Positions 46,375 through 55,171 of a stretch of 64,000 nucleotides of DNA are shown in pieces. Source of the DNA: Halorussus vallis. Its GTDB lineage: Archaea; Halobacteriota; Halobacteria; Halobacteriales; Haladaptataceae. The stretch covers positions 744,001 to 808,000 of the forward strand of contig NZ_CP100000.1 in assembly GCF_024138165.1 (NCBI RefSeq), written 5' to 3'. The notes below the pieces were generated by a model. The model did no database searches and was not told where the DNA came from. It saw only the letters and a program-made list of their open reading frames with translations. The translations under genes and the position numbers were made by a program. Numbering within the stretch: position 1 is the first letter of the stretch; each line of letters begins with the position of its first letter.

Positions 46375-46612
46375 CGGGACGTCTCCGCCGAACTTCGACT
46401 CTCGTCGTGTCCCCGTGCCTCTCCCGTCGTCTCTCCTTTCACTTCCTTTCGTTTTTCTGCCATCGAAATCGCGATGTTCACCGCAACGCTCACCGCGACG
46501 TTACACGTTCGACCCCGCGCTCGTCTGGGGGAAACGGTTTCGGCCCGACGGTCGCTCGAAATGAGGTAGAAACTTCTATTTGCCCACAGTCCAACCTCCC
46601 GAACGGACAAGT
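46375..46612. other. Terminator tract and sdh promoter region
   Basis: A 238-base spacer. The first half (about 46390-46462) is a C/T-rich tract on the plus strand, much like the one after katG, and probably ends the amidase transcript. The right part, around 46570, has AACTTCTATTTG, a weak TATA-like element about 40 bases before the sdhC start. No gene is evident. Confidence 0.5.
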
Positions 46613-47005
46613 ATGAGTCAATCGTATAATCGAGGCCTCATCGAGGATTTCGGCCGGTGGCGGGAGTTCACGGCCGGGATGTGGGCCTGGATATTCCACA
46701 AGTTCACCGGGTGGGTACTCATCGGCTACCTCTTTACTCACATCGCCGTACTGAGTACCGCTTTCGCCGGTAGTAACGCTTACACGGACACGATCCGGGG
46801 TCTGGAGAGCCTCGCCGTCGTCCGCGTCATGGAGATCGGTCTGCTCGCGGTCGCCGTCTTCCACATCCTGAACGGCGTGCGCCTGCTGTTCGTGGACCTC
46901 GGTCTCGGCCTCGAATCGCAGGACAAGAGCTTCTACGCCTCGCTGGTCGTGACGGCGGTCATCGTGCTGGCGAGCGTCCCGACGTTCTTAGAGGGGGCGT
47001 TCTGA
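46613..47005 (+). CDS. sdhC: Succinate dehydrogenase cytochrome b subunit SdhC
   Basis: A 130-residue membrane anchor with three hydrophobic helices (about 28-48, 70-90 and 103-125). The [19 protein letters not shown] segment and [14 protein letters not shown] carry the His residues expected to bind haem b and form the quinone pocket. ATG 46613 ([10 protein letters not shown]) is chosen over the longer frame from 46580. It is the first gene of sdhCDBA, the usual haloarchaeal order, with 1 base to sdhD. Confidence 0.92.
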   Translation: MSQSYNRGLIEDFGRWREFTAGMWAWIFHKFTGWVLIGYLFTHIAVLSTAFAGSNAYTDTIRGLESLAVVRVMEIGLLAVAVFHILNGVRLLFVDLGLGLESQDKSFYASLVVTAVIVLASVPTFLEGAF

Positions 47006-47006
47006 G

Positions 47007-47372
47007 ATGGCCGAACGCTACTCCTCGTTCCGGAGCGGGAGCGCCTCGTGGCTACTCCAGCGCGTGACGGCGGCGTTTCTCGTCGTCGTGCTGGCGTTCC
47101 ACTTCTTCCTGCTCCACTTCGTCCACCACGCCTCGGAGGTAACGTTCGCCGGGACGACCGCGCGCATGGAGCAGTGGGGCTACCTGCTCACGATGGTGCT
47201 GTTCCTGCTGACCGCGACGTTCCACGGCGTCAACGGCGTCTACGCCGCGCTGTTGAACCAGGGGCTGACCGGTACCGCGAAGACTGCGGTGAAGGGCGTA
47301 CTGGCGATCGCGGGCCTCGCGCTCGCCGCCCAAGGCGTCTACCTCGCGCTGTTCCTGTCCGGAGTGATGTAA
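47007..47372 (+). CDS. sdhD: Succinate dehydrogenase membrane anchor SdhD
   Basis: A 121-residue three-helix membrane anchor that completes the quinone site with SdhC. The first helix has LQRVTAAFLVVVLAFHFFLLHFVHH, rich in His near the membrane face; TATFHGVNGVYAALL resembles the paired haem-ligand region of SdhC. It begins one base after the sdhC stop and ends 4 bases before sdhB. Confidence 0.9.
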   Translation: MAERYSSFRSGSASWLLQRVTAAFLVVVLAFHFFLLHFVHHASEVTFAGTTARMEQWGYLLTMVLFLLTATFHGVNGVYAALLNQGLTGTAKTAVKGVLAIAGLALAAQGVYLALFLSGVM

Positions 47373-47376
47373 CAAC

Positions 47377-48267
47377 ATGAGTACGCAAACGCAAGAAGAA
47401 CGCGGCAAGACCGAAAGCGCAGAGCACGAGGCCGAAACCTCGGTCGAACAGGAGGACGCGTCGCACGGCGCGCAGCGTCGCGCCGACCGCGACGCCGAGC
47501 GCCGCCAGTCGGTGTCCGGCGCGCCCGCCCGACCGGAGGGCGAGACGATTCAGCTGAAGGTGTTCCGCTACGACCCCGAGGTCGAGGGGAAGATGGAACC
47601 GCGCTTCGACGACTTCTACGTCCCCAAGCGCAAGGGGATGACCGTCCTCGACGCGCTCATCTACGCCCGCGACCACTACGACACCACGCTGACGTTCCGC
47701 CACTCGTGCCGGCAGGCGGTCTGCGGTTCCGACGCGCTGTTCATCAACGGCCGCCAACGACTCGGCTGCCAGACCCAGATGTCGGACCTCGAAGCGCCGG
47801 TGCGCGTCGAACCGCTCCCCCACCAGGACGTCGTCAAGGACCTGGTGGTCGACATGGAGCACTTCTACGACCAGATGCACTCGGTCGAGCCGTTCTTCCA
47901 GCCCGACGACGCACCGCCGGGCGAACTCGACGAGTACCGCCAGACCCGCGAGAACCGCGAGAAGATCAAGATGTCCACGCGCTGTATCTGGTGCGGCGCG
48001 TGCATGTCCTCGTGTAACATCGCGGCCGGCGACAACCAGTACCTCGGGCCAGCGGCCATCAACAAGGCCTACCGCTTCGCGATGGACGAGCGCGAGGGCG
48101 ACACCAAGAAGGAGCACCGACTCAACGTGATGGACCAGGAACACGGCGTCTGGCGGTGCCAGACCCAGTTCTCCTGCACCAACGTCTGTCCGAAGGACAT
48201 CCCGCTGACCGAGCACATCCAGGAGCTCAAGCGGGAAGCGGTCAAGCAAAACCTGAAATTTTGGTGA
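47377..48267 (+). CDS. sdhB: Succinate dehydrogenase iron-sulfur subunit SdhB
   Basis: A 296-residue electron-transfer subunit. The 2Fe-2S domain has HSCRQAVCGSDALFING and GCQTQ; the Asp in CGSD is the ligand position also seen in E. coli SdhB. The C-terminal domain has CIWCGACMSSC, then CQTQFSCTNVCPKDI, for the 4Fe-4S and 3Fe-4S clusters. An acidic extension of about 50 residues precedes the conserved part, a feature of haloarchaeal proteins. It follows sdhD by 4 bases and precedes sdhA by 4 bases. Confidence 0.95.
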   Translation: MSTQTQEERGKTESAEHEAETSVEQEDASHGAQRRADRDAERRQSVSGAPARPEGETIQLKVFRYDPEVEGKMEPRFDDFYVPKRKGMTVLDALIYARDHYDTTLTFRHSCRQAVCGSDALFINGRQRLGCQTQMSDLEAPVRVEPLPHQDVVKDLVVDMEHFYDQMHSVEPFFQPDDAPPGELDEYRQTRENREKIKMSTRCIWCGACMSSCNIAAGDNQYLGPAAINKAYRFAMDEREGDTKKEHRLNVMDQEHGVWRCQTQFSCTNVCPKDIPLTEHIQELKREAVKQNLKFW

Positions 48268-48271
48268 GAAC

Positions 48272-50110
48272 ATGCACGAACACGACGTTCTGGTAATCGG
48301 CGGCGGCGGCGCCGGCCTCCGGGCGGCCATCGCGGCCCACGAGGAGGGCGCCGACGTGGCCATCGTGACGAAACTCCACCCGGTGCGAAGTCACACGGGC
48401 GCGGCCGAGGGCGGCATCAACGCGGCGCTTCGCGACGGCGACGACTGGGAACTGCACGCCTACGACACGATGAAGGGGTCGGACTACCTCGGCGACGCCC
48501 CGGCCATCGAGACGCTGGCACAGGACAGCCCCGAGGAAACCGTCCAACTCGAGCACTGGGGGATGCCCTTCTCCCGCGAGGACGACGGTCGGGTGTCCCA
48601 GCGACCGTTCGGCGGCCTCTCGTTCCCCCGCACCACCTACGCGGGCGCCGAAACCGGCCACCACCTGCTGCACACGATGTACGAGCAGGTCGTCAAGCGC
48701 GGCATCCAGGTGTACGACGAGTGGTACGTCACCCGCCTCGCCGTGACGAACGAGGACGACCCCGACGACCGGCAGTGTCACGGCATCGTCGCCTACGACA
48801 TCAAGACCGGCCAGATAGAGGGCTTCAAGGCGCGAAACGGCGTCATCCTCGCGACCGGCGGCCTCGGCCAGGTGTACGACCACACCACCAACGCGGTCGC
48901 CAACACCGGCGACGGCGCGGCGATGGCCTACCGCGCGGGCGTCCCGCTGGAGGACATGGAGTTCATCCAGTTCCACCCGACCACGCTTCCCTCGACCGGC
49001 GTCCTCATCTCCGAGGGCGTCCGCGGCGAGGGCGGCATCCTCTACAACGAGCAGGGCGAGCGGTTCATGTTCGAGTACGGCTACGCGAACAACGCCGGCG
49101 AACTCGCCTCCCGCGACGTGGTTTCGCGGGCCGAGCTCACCGAGATCAACGCGGGCCGCGGCGTCGACGACGAGTACGTCTACCTCGACATGCGCCACCT
49201 CGGCGAGGAGCGCATCACCGACCGCCTGGAGAACATCCTCCACCTCGCGCGCGACTTCGAGGGCGTCAACGGACTCGAAGAGCCGATGCCGGTCAAGCCC
49301 GGCCAGCACTACGCCATGGGCGGCGTCGAGGTCGACGAACACGGCCAGACCTGCATCGACGGCCTCTACGCCGCCGGCGAGTGCGCCTGCGTGTCGGTCC
49401 ACGGCTCGAACCGCCTCGGCGGCAACGCGTTGCCCGAACTCATCGTCTTCGGCGCCCGCGCGGGCCGCCACGCCGCCGGCACCGACCTCGGCGAACCGCA
49501 GATTCAGACCGGCGGCTCGGCCGACACCGAGGCCGAGGAGGACCTCGAGACACCCGTCGAACCCGGCGCGGTCCGGACGAGCGACGAGGACGCCGTTGCC
49601 GACGGCGGCGCCGCCGTGACCACGCCCGACGAGACGGTCAGGAGCGCGGTCGAAGCCGAGCGCACCCGCGTCGAGGGACTGCTGGAGAAGGACACCGGCA
49701 TCCAGCAGGCCGAACTCCGCGCGCGCCTCCAGAAGTCGATGACCGAGAACGTCAACGTCTTCCGGAACGAGGACGGCCTCAAACAGGCGCTTCGCGACAT
49801 TCGCGAAGTGCGCGAGTCGCTCCAGGACGTCTACGTCAACGACCCCTCGCGGACGTTCAACACCGACCTCATCCACACCATCGAGATGCGCAACCTCGTC
49901 GACCTCGCGGAGGCCATCACGCTCGGCGCGCTGGCCCGCGACGAGTTCCGCGGCGCCCACTGGCGCCAGGAACACCAGGAGCGCAAGGACGACGAGTGGC
50001 TCAAGCACACGATGCTGTCGTGGAACGACGGCACGCCGGAGCTCTACTACAAGCCGGTCATCCTCGAAGGCGAGGACGGCGAGTACGAGCCGAAAGAGCG
50101 CAGTTACTGA
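48272..50110 (+). CDS. sdhA: Succinate dehydrogenase flavoprotein SdhA
   Basis: A 612-residue catalytic subunit that oxidises succinate to fumarate with covalently bound FAD. The FAD motif is VIGGGGAGLRAAIAAHEEG near residue 8 and the flavin-linking His lies in VRSHTGAAEGGINA near 45. Active-site segments include HPTTLPSTGVLI, and HGSNRLGGNALPELIVFG near 383. An acidic linker of about 45 residues (roughly 408-455) lies before the C-terminal helical domain and is less conserved. A T-run follows the stop at 50118. It is the last gene of the operon. Confidence 0.97.
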   Translation: MHEHDVLVIGGGGAGLRAAIAAHEEGADVAIVTKLHPVRSHTGAAEGGINAALRDGDDWELHAYDTMKGSDYLGDAPAIETLAQDSPEETVQLEHWGMPFSREDDGRVSQRPFGGLSFPRTTYAGAETGHHLLHTMYEQVVKRGIQVYDEWYVTRLAVTNEDDPDDRQCHGIVAYDIKTGQIEGFKARNGVILATGGLGQVYDHTTNAVANTGDGAAMAYRAGVPLEDMEFIQFHPTTLPSTGVLISEGVRGEGGILYNEQGERFMFEYGYANNAGELASRDVVSRAELTEINAGRGVDDEYVYLDMRHLGEERITDRLENILHLARDFEGVNGLEEPMPVKPGQHYAMGGVEVDEHGQTCIDGLYAAGECACVSVHGSNRLGGNALPELIVFGARAGRHAAGTDLGEPQIQTGGSADTEAEEDLETPVEPGAVRTSDEDAVADGGAAVTTPDETVRSAVEAERTRVEGLLEKDTGIQQAELRARLQKSMTENVNVFRNEDGLKQALRDIREVRESLQDVYVNDPSRTFNTDLIHTIEMRNLVDLAEAITLGALARDEFRGAHWRQEHQERKDDEWLKHTMLSWNDGTPELYYKPVILEGEDGEYEPKERSY

Positions 50111-50128
50111 ACCCACCTTTTTTCTTCG
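50111..50128 (+). terminator. T-run terminator of the sdh operon
   Basis: TTTTTT at 50118-50123, eight bases after the sdhA stop, followed by CTTCG. Archaeal transcription ends at such oligo-T stretches. It falls exactly at the end of the four-gene operon. Confidence 0.6.
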
Positions 50129-50563
50129 TCGGGTAGCCGTGAGCGCCTGCGGCGCTCCGGCTACCACTCCTCGAAAAAAGCTGGACCAAAAAAGGACACG
50201 CGCCCGAGGCGAGTCGCGTCGCGACTCGCCTCGGGCGCATCTTCTAATCGCCGGTACGACTACCGCCTCTGATTCTCGTGCGGGCGCGAAGCGCCCTGCT
50301 GACCGCCACCGCACCGCGACCGCAAAGCCACACGCCTCCCCAGCCGATTCGCTCGTTCGCTGACGCTCACTTGCTCATCCACCGTCGGAGCTTTGCTCCA
50401 ACGAGCCTTCGGTCGCCGACGCTCCCGAAGACCTCACGCAACGTCGGCGCGACCCAACACCGCCGGGTCGCGCCAGCGCGCGCCTCGGAGTCGCAGAGCG
50501 TTCGCCAGGGCGGTCCACCGAATCGCTACATATTTCCCTCGTTCGCCGTTTTCACAGTGTGGT
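50129..50563. other. Noncoding spacer with a 19-base-arm perfect inverted repeat
   Basis: A 435-base spacer without a credible gene. It has a 7-base hairpin (GAGCGCC-TGC-GGCGCTC, about 50140-50156) and then a perfect inverted repeat with 19-base arms around one base (50200-50238). ACATATTT near 50528 may be the TATA box of the amidohydrolase gene at 50564. The rest is mixed GC-rich sequence with nothing recognisable. Confidence 0.5.
50200..50238. repeat. Perfect inverted repeat, 19-base arms
   Basis: Positions 50200-50218 and 50220-50238 are exactly complementary around a single T at 50219. It lies about 90 bases after the sdhA stop codon and beyond the T-run. It could be a second terminator, a processing site, or a cruciform-forming element. 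Confidence 0.65.
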
Positions 50564-51856
50564 ATGATACTCGAAGGGACCGTCATCCCCGACGCGCACA
50601 CCGTCGTGGAGGACGGAGCCGTCGCGGTCGAAGGCGACCGCATCGTCGCGGTGGGCGAACGCGAGGAGGTCGTCGAGCAGTATCCCGACATGGAACGCAA
50701 GTCCTACGACGTTCTCGCGCCGGGAATCGTCGGGGGTCACGTCCACTCCGTCCAGTCGCTCGGCCGGGGCATCGCCGACGACACCGAACTCCTGGATTGG
50801 CTGTTCGACCACGTCCTCCCGATGGAGGCGTCGTTCGACGCCGCCGAGATGCGGACCGCTGCCGAACTGGGTTACGCCGAGTGCATCGAGTCGGGCGTCA
50901 CCACGGTCGTCGACCACCTCTCGGTCCACCACGCCGACCAGGCGTTCGAGGCGGCGACCGAGATGGGAATCCGCGGTCGCATCGGGAAAGTCCTGATGGA
51001 CAAGGACTCCCCCGAGGGATTGGAAGAGGACACGCAAGCCGCCCTCGACGAGAGCGAGCGACTCGTCCGAAAGTACCACGGCGCGGGCGACGGCCGCATC
51101 CGGTACGCGCTGACGCCCCGCTTCGCGGTGAGTTGCACCGAGGAGTGCCTGCGCGGCGTTCGCGAACTCGCCGACGAGTACGATGGCGTCCGCATCCACA
51201 CCCACGCCAGCGAGAACCGCGACGAGATCCGAACCGTCGAGGCCGAGACGGGGATGCGCAACATCCACTGGCTTGACGAGGTCGGCCTCACCGGCGAGGA
51301 CGTGGTGCTGGCACACTGCGTCTGGACCGACGAGACGGAGCGCGAGGTGCTGGCCGAAACCGGCACCCACGTCACCTACTGCCCCTCCTCGAACATGAAA
51401 CTCGCCTCGGGCGTCGCCCCGATCCTCGACTACCTCGACCGGGGCATCAACGTCGCGCTCGGCAACGACGGCCCGCCCTGTAACAACACCCTCGACCCCT
51501 TCACCGAGATGCGCCAGGCCAGCCTCCTCCAGAAGGTCGAGCACCTCGACCCGACGACGATTCCGGCCGAGACGGTGTTCGAGATGGCGACCGAGAACGG
51601 CGCTCGGGCCGCCGGCTTCGAGGAGGTCGGCCGCCTCGCGCCGGGGTGGAAGGCAGACGTCGTGGGACTGACCACCGACCTAACCCGGGCGACGCCGCTC
51701 CACGACGTGCTCTCGCACCTGGTGTTCGCCGCCCACGCCGACGACGTCCGGTTCACGATGGTCGACGGTGAAATCCTCTACGAGGACGGCGAGCACGTCC
51801 GTGCCGACGTCGAGGGAATCCGCCGCCGCGCCCGGGAGTACGAGGCGCCGGCGTGA
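50564..51856 (+). CDS. Amidohydrolase (5'-deoxyadenosine/cytosine/triazine deaminase-like)
   Basis: A 430-residue metal-dependent deaminase-type amidohydrolase. The first metal motif is GGHVHSVQSLGRG near residue 55 (HxH), the next is IHTHASEN near 206, then VVLAHCVW near 245, and the last Asp is in LGNDGPPCNNTLD near 302. This arrangement is that of the AtzA/TrzN/SAH-deaminase group. The C-terminal beta-sandwich (KADVVGL; MVDGEILYEDG) is typical. The likely role is nucleoside or aminohydrolase salvage; the substrate cannot be named. ATG 50564 follows a TATA-like ACATATTT near 50528. Confidence 0.9.
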   Translation: MILEGTVIPDAHTVVEDGAVAVEGDRIVAVGEREEVVEQYPDMERKSYDVLAPGIVGGHVHSVQSLGRGIADDTELLDWLFDHVLPMEASFDAAEMRTAAELGYAECIESGVTTVVDHLSVHHADQAFEAATEMGIRGRIGKVLMDKDSPEGLEEDTQAALDESERLVRKYHGAGDGRIRYALTPRFAVSCTEECLRGVRELADEYDGVRIHTHASENRDEIRTVEAETGMRNIHWLDEVGLTGEDVVLAHCVWTDETEREVLAETGTHVTYCPSSNMKLASGVAPILDYLDRGINVALGNDGPPCNNTLDPFTEMRQASLLQKVEHLDPTTIPAETVFEMATENGARAAGFEEVGRLAPGWKADVVGLTTDLTRATPLHDVLSHLVFAAHADDVRFTMVDGEILYEDGEHVRADVEGIRRRAREYEAPA

Positions 51857-51877
51857 GTTCGGTCGAGGAGAAGTCGG

Positions 51878-52078
51878 CTACCCGGTCAGACCGAGCATCG
51901 AGAGCACGTCGACGCTGACTCCGAGCGCCTCGACGGCCCGGTAGCCGAGGTAGATGCCGACGATGCCCATCACGCCGGGCAACTTCGGCGGGGCCGGGAT
52001 GGGAATCTGGAGGAAGTGGAACAGCCCGCCGATGAGGAACCCGCTCAGGAGTGCGAAGATGGTGAGGGTCGCGTTCAT
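51878..52078 (-). CDS. XapX-domain small membrane protein
   Basis: A 66-residue protein with two hydrophobic segments (about 5-20 and 37-52) and the central signature IPIPAPPKLPGVMGIVGIYLGYR, shared by the XapX family. XapX proteins are small membrane proteins of unknown function. Start 52078 is chosen over the 34-residue longer frame because TTTTAC about 26 bases ahead (52101-52108 on this strand) fits a leaderless promoter, and the extension is Arg-rich and unlikely. Confidence 0.8.
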   Translation of the reverse strand: MNATLTIFALLSGFLIGGLFHFLQIPIPAPPKLPGVMGIVGIYLGYRAVEALGVSVDVLSMLGLTG

Positions 52079-52421
52079 CGGGACAACGTGGTGGCCCGGA
52101 CCGTAAAAGCCATTTGCTCTCCGGCGATTCACCCCCAGACGACGGGGCCGGCGACGGAATCGCGTCGAGCGCGAGCTCATATTTAAACCTTTCTACGATT
52201 CGGGTCGGTTTCCCGCCGGAAGACGGAGTTTAGAACGTCGATAAGGTGAGTTTCGCGGGCGTGCGAGACGGTCGGAGGGTCGGTCGCGTTCGCACGCTCG
52301 CCGTCGTCCGGTCTGCGCTTCGAAGGAAATCACGGAGGTGTCCGGGCGGCCGCGTCGTCGGCCCGCTGTCGAGCGAGGGCCGTACGTCACTCGGCGCCAC
52401 GGGGCGGGGTCGGTGGCGGTC
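52079..52421. other. Noncoding GC-rich spacer
   Basis: No gene is evident in these 343 bases. ATATTTAAACC around 52181-52192 looks like a promoter element but does not match a coding start within reach on either strand. At 52391-52400 begins the first copy of TCGGCGCCAC, which recurs at 52439-52448 in the hairpin-rich part. Confidence 0.5.
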
Positions 52422-52612
52422 GAGAAGCGGAACTTCTCTCGGCGCCACCGAGGGGAGTTCGGTGGGGTTCGCGGACCGGATAGTCCGCTTACTACCGAGA
52501 GAGGGCCGACGGGCACTGCCCGTCGGCCCTCTCTCGGCGTTCGGGGAGCTTCGCTCCCCTCACCGCCACCGAGCGAATCTCGGCGAGGTTCGCGGACCAG
52601 ATGGTCCGCTCA
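52422..52612. repeat. Cluster of five hairpins with internal direct repeats
   Basis: Five inverted repeats lie in 190 bases: 52422-52438 (6-base arms), 52471-52488 (6), 52495-52537 (perfect 20-base arms around ACT), 52543-52559 (7) and 52592-52609 (7). A 24-base unit at 52466-52489 recurs at 52587-52610 with 22 identical positions; the two differences fall in the loop side of the hairpin. The last copy overlaps the stop of the small gene at 52610. No coding frame covers the cluster. Confidence 0.65.
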
Positions 52613-52796
52613 CCGCCACTGCGAGAGGGTGTGGGACTCGTCGTACGGCATGGCGATCCACGCCTGGTCGTTCGACACGTCGGCGATGACCGTCGTCCGG
52701 TCACCCTGCGTGTCGTCGACCGCCAGCATCACTTCGCCTTCTTCGAGCGGTTCGTCGATGTCGTCAGTGGGAATAGTCCAACTCAGAGCTGATCAC
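52610..52796 (-). pseudogene. DUF7556-like small protein with apparent frameshift
   Basis: The main frame, read leftward to the TGA at 52610, encodes DIDEPLEEGEVMLAVDDTQG and ends DVSNDQAWIAMPYDESHTLSQWR (the last part matches small haloarchaeal DUF7556 proteins, which end in a Trp-Arg). That frame is open to 52792 but has no good start before an internal GTG (52732). A GTG at 52796 in the neighbouring frame reads MISSELDYSH and stops at 52764. Removing one base near 52765 would join the two into a single 63-codon-scale protein. It may be a degraded gene or carry a sequencing error. Confidence 0.55.
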
Positions 52797-52930
52797 CGTC
52801 GTTTCCGATACGCTAGGTTTCTGCGTGGTCGGTGCTTGCCACGGGAGGGCCTTTAGTATAGACCACCTTCCCGACCGTAACACTGTGTTACGAACGGTAA
52901 GACCGCGTGAAACGGTCCGGAACGGTGGCC

Positions 52931-55171
52931 TTAGGCAGTGCGTCGAGCCACCAGAGCGGCCGCGAGGAGCGCCACGACGGCCGTCGCGGGCGTGAAGCCC
53001 GGGATGGACCCCTCACCGCCGTCGGAACCGCCGCTGGTTCCGTTCTGTCCGTCCTGCTGGCCGACCTTCACCGACAGTTCCTTCGTCACCGTCGCGCCGT
53101 GTTCGTCGGCGACGACGACCGTCACCGTCTTGGTGCCGGCGGTGGCGAAACTGTGCTCGACCGACTCGCCCGTGACCTCGCCGTCACCGAACTTCCACGT
53201 CACGGTGGTGTCGCCGACCGTATCGGAGACGTCGGCGCTGAAGGTCGCCGCCTTCCCGACTTCGACGGTGCTGGGACCGTCGAGGCTGACGCTCGGCTTG
53301 TCGTTGACCACGACCGACGCCGTGGCGCTGTCGTTCAGCCCCACCGCGTCCGTGACCGTGAGGTTCACGGCGTGCTCGCCGAGTTCGTCGAACGAAACCG
53401 TCGCGGAGGCGCCGGTGTAGGTTTCGCCGGCGACGGTCCACCGGTAGGACTCGATCGTCCCGTTCTCGGCGTTGGAGCCGTCGGCCGAGAGTTCGAGCGA
53501 CTCGCCGACCAGTACGGATTCGTTCGCGTCGATGCTCGCGCTGGGCGCGTCGACGCTCGTCACCGCGAGCGTGCCGGTACCACGAGCCTTCGCCGACAGG
53601 ATGGCGGTGCCGTTCGACTCCGAGACGACCGTCGTCTTCAGGAACTTCCACCCGCCGTCGGTCCGGTGGGCGACCTTCACGTCCGAGAGTTCGGCGACTC
53701 CGTCGGTCGGGACCGCGAACTCGACCGCCGCGGTGCCCGTCGCCGACTCGGGGCCGGTGACCGTCACGGCGTACAGCGCCTCGCCGGGCGGCGAGAGCGC
53801 CGAGAGGTTCGTCTGCTCCGAAACCGCGAGCACGCCAGAGGCGTTCGCGTTCGCGAGCGTGACCGACCGGACGGGCGACCCCGACAGCATCACGGTCGAA
53901 CCCGAGGCGTTGGGCGCGGCGTCCTCGATGGCCGCGACCGCGGGACCGCCGAGTCGGACGAGCCAGCCGTCGCGGTTCTCGCCGAAACTCGTGGTGTCGC
54001 CGACCGCGAGGTAGCCGCCGCCGTGGCCCTCGACCGCGGGCCAGAACTTGTCCCACGCCTTGTTACCGAAGGTCCGGGACCACTGCTTCTTCCCGTCGGC
54101 GTCGGTGCGGAGTATCCAGCCGTCGGCGCCGTTCTGACTCAGCTTGTTCATCGCGCCCGTGAAGACGTAGCCGCCGTCGGCGTCGCGGGTCACGCCGTAG
54201 AAGGCGTCGTCGCGCGCGGTGCCGTAGGTGCGGGACCACTCGCGCTCGCCATCGGCGTTCACCTTGAGCAGCCAGCCGTCCTGGCCCTGGTCGCCCTCGC
54301 TGGCCGAGCGGCCCGCGAGCAGGAAGCCGCCGTTCGCGCCCGCGGCGGCGTCGTGGACCTTGTCGAGTTTCGCGCCGCCGTAGTCCTTCTGCCACTCGAC
54401 CTCGCCCGACCGGCTGAGTTCCATCACCCAGGCGTCGGCGGGGTCGGTGCCGGACCCGCCCTCGATGGTGCCGGTCAACAGCAGTTTGCCGCCGTCGGTG
54501 GCGAAGATGGAGTTGACGTACTCGTCGGTGCCCGACCGGAGCGTGTCGTACTCCTCGCTCCAGACCTGACGGCCCTTCGCGTCGAGTTCCATCACCCACG
54601 CCTCGGCGGTGTCGCGCTTCTGGTAGCCGGCGGTGAAGATGGCGTCGCCCGACTGCGCGAGCGACCAGACGGCGTCGGGGCCGCTCTCGCCGTAGGTGCG
54701 CTCCCACTGGACCGCGCCCTTCTCGTCGATCTTGAGGACCCAGCCGTCCCACGCTTCGCCGGAGTCGGCGGAGAGGCCGGCCAGGAGGTAGCCGTCGTCG
54801 ACTTTCACCACGTCGAACACCCGGTCGACGCCGGGACCGCCGTAGGTGCGCTCCCAGGACGTCCGACCGGTCCGGTCGACCATGGCGACGTAGCCGTCGT
54901 GGGCCTCCGCGCCGTCGGTACTGTTCGACCAGCCGACGACGAGGTAACCGCCGTCGACCGCGACGGCGTCGGTGAACTTGTCGTCGCCCGACCCGCCGAC
55001 GGTCCGGTTCCACCGCTCGGGCAGTTCGGGTGCGTTCTGTGCGGCCGTGTTCGCCGTGTCGGACGCCGCGACCGGCGTCGTGGTAGTCGCGCCCGCGGCG
55101 GCGACCGTCCCGGACAGCGGTGCCGCGACGACCATCACCAGGAGCGCGACGCTCAGCATCGCTTCTCTCAT
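52931..55171 (-). CDS. Secreted PKD-domain protein with PGF-CTERM anchor
   Basis: A 746-residue surface protein. A Sec-type signal (MREAMLSVALLVMVVAAPLS) is followed by a Ser/Thr/Ala stretch, then residues about 45-360 with repeated GxxxDxxxxV and DGWxxKxDxxGxxxWxRTYG units, a beta-propeller-like repeat. Two PKD-like domains follow (about 520-680; YRWTVAGETYT and VTWKFGDGEVTG). A Gly/Ser linker then leads to the C-terminal PGF-CTERM tail IPGFTPATAVVALLAAALVARR, the archaeosortase A signal, which replaces the helix by a lipid. Start 55171 gives the signal peptide; the much longer frame is a shadow. Confidence 0.9.
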   Translation of the reverse strand: MREAMLSVALLVMVVAAPLSGTVAAAGATTTTPVAASDTANTAAQNAPELPERWNRTVGGSGDDKFTDAVAVDGGYLVVGWSNSTDGAEAHDGYVAMVDRTGRTSWERTYGGPGVDRVFDVVKVDDGYLLAGLSADSGEAWDGWVLKIDEKGAVQWERTYGESGPDAVWSLAQSGDAIFTAGYQKRDTAEAWVMELDAKGRQVWSEEYDTLRSGTDEYVNSIFATDGGKLLLTGTIEGGSGTDPADAWVMELSRSGEVEWQKDYGGAKLDKVHDAAAGANGGFLLAGRSASEGDQGQDGWLLKVNADGEREWSRTYGTARDDAFYGVTRDADGGYVFTGAMNKLSQNGADGWILRTDADGKKQWSRTFGNKAWDKFWPAVEGHGGGYLAVGDTTSFGENRDGWLVRLGGPAVAAIEDAAPNASGSTVMLSGSPVRSVTLANANASGVLAVSEQTNLSALSPPGEALYAVTVTGPESATGTAAVEFAVPTDGVAELSDVKVAHRTDGGWKFLKTTVVSESNGTAILSAKARGTGTLAVTSVDAPSASIDANESVLVGESLELSADGSNAENGTIESYRWTVAGETYTGASATVSFDELGEHAVNLTVTDAVGLNDSATASVVVNDKPSVSLDGPSTVEVGKAATFSADVSDTVGDTTVTWKFGDGEVTGESVEHSFATAGTKTVTVVVADEHGATVTKELSVKVGQQDGQNGTSGGSDGGEGSIPGFTPATAVVALLAAALVARRTA

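Noticed and set aside
48242-50314. A 690-codon open frame antisense to sdhA
   Set aside because: Long because of GC-rich codon use in sdhA on the other strand; no recognisable motif.
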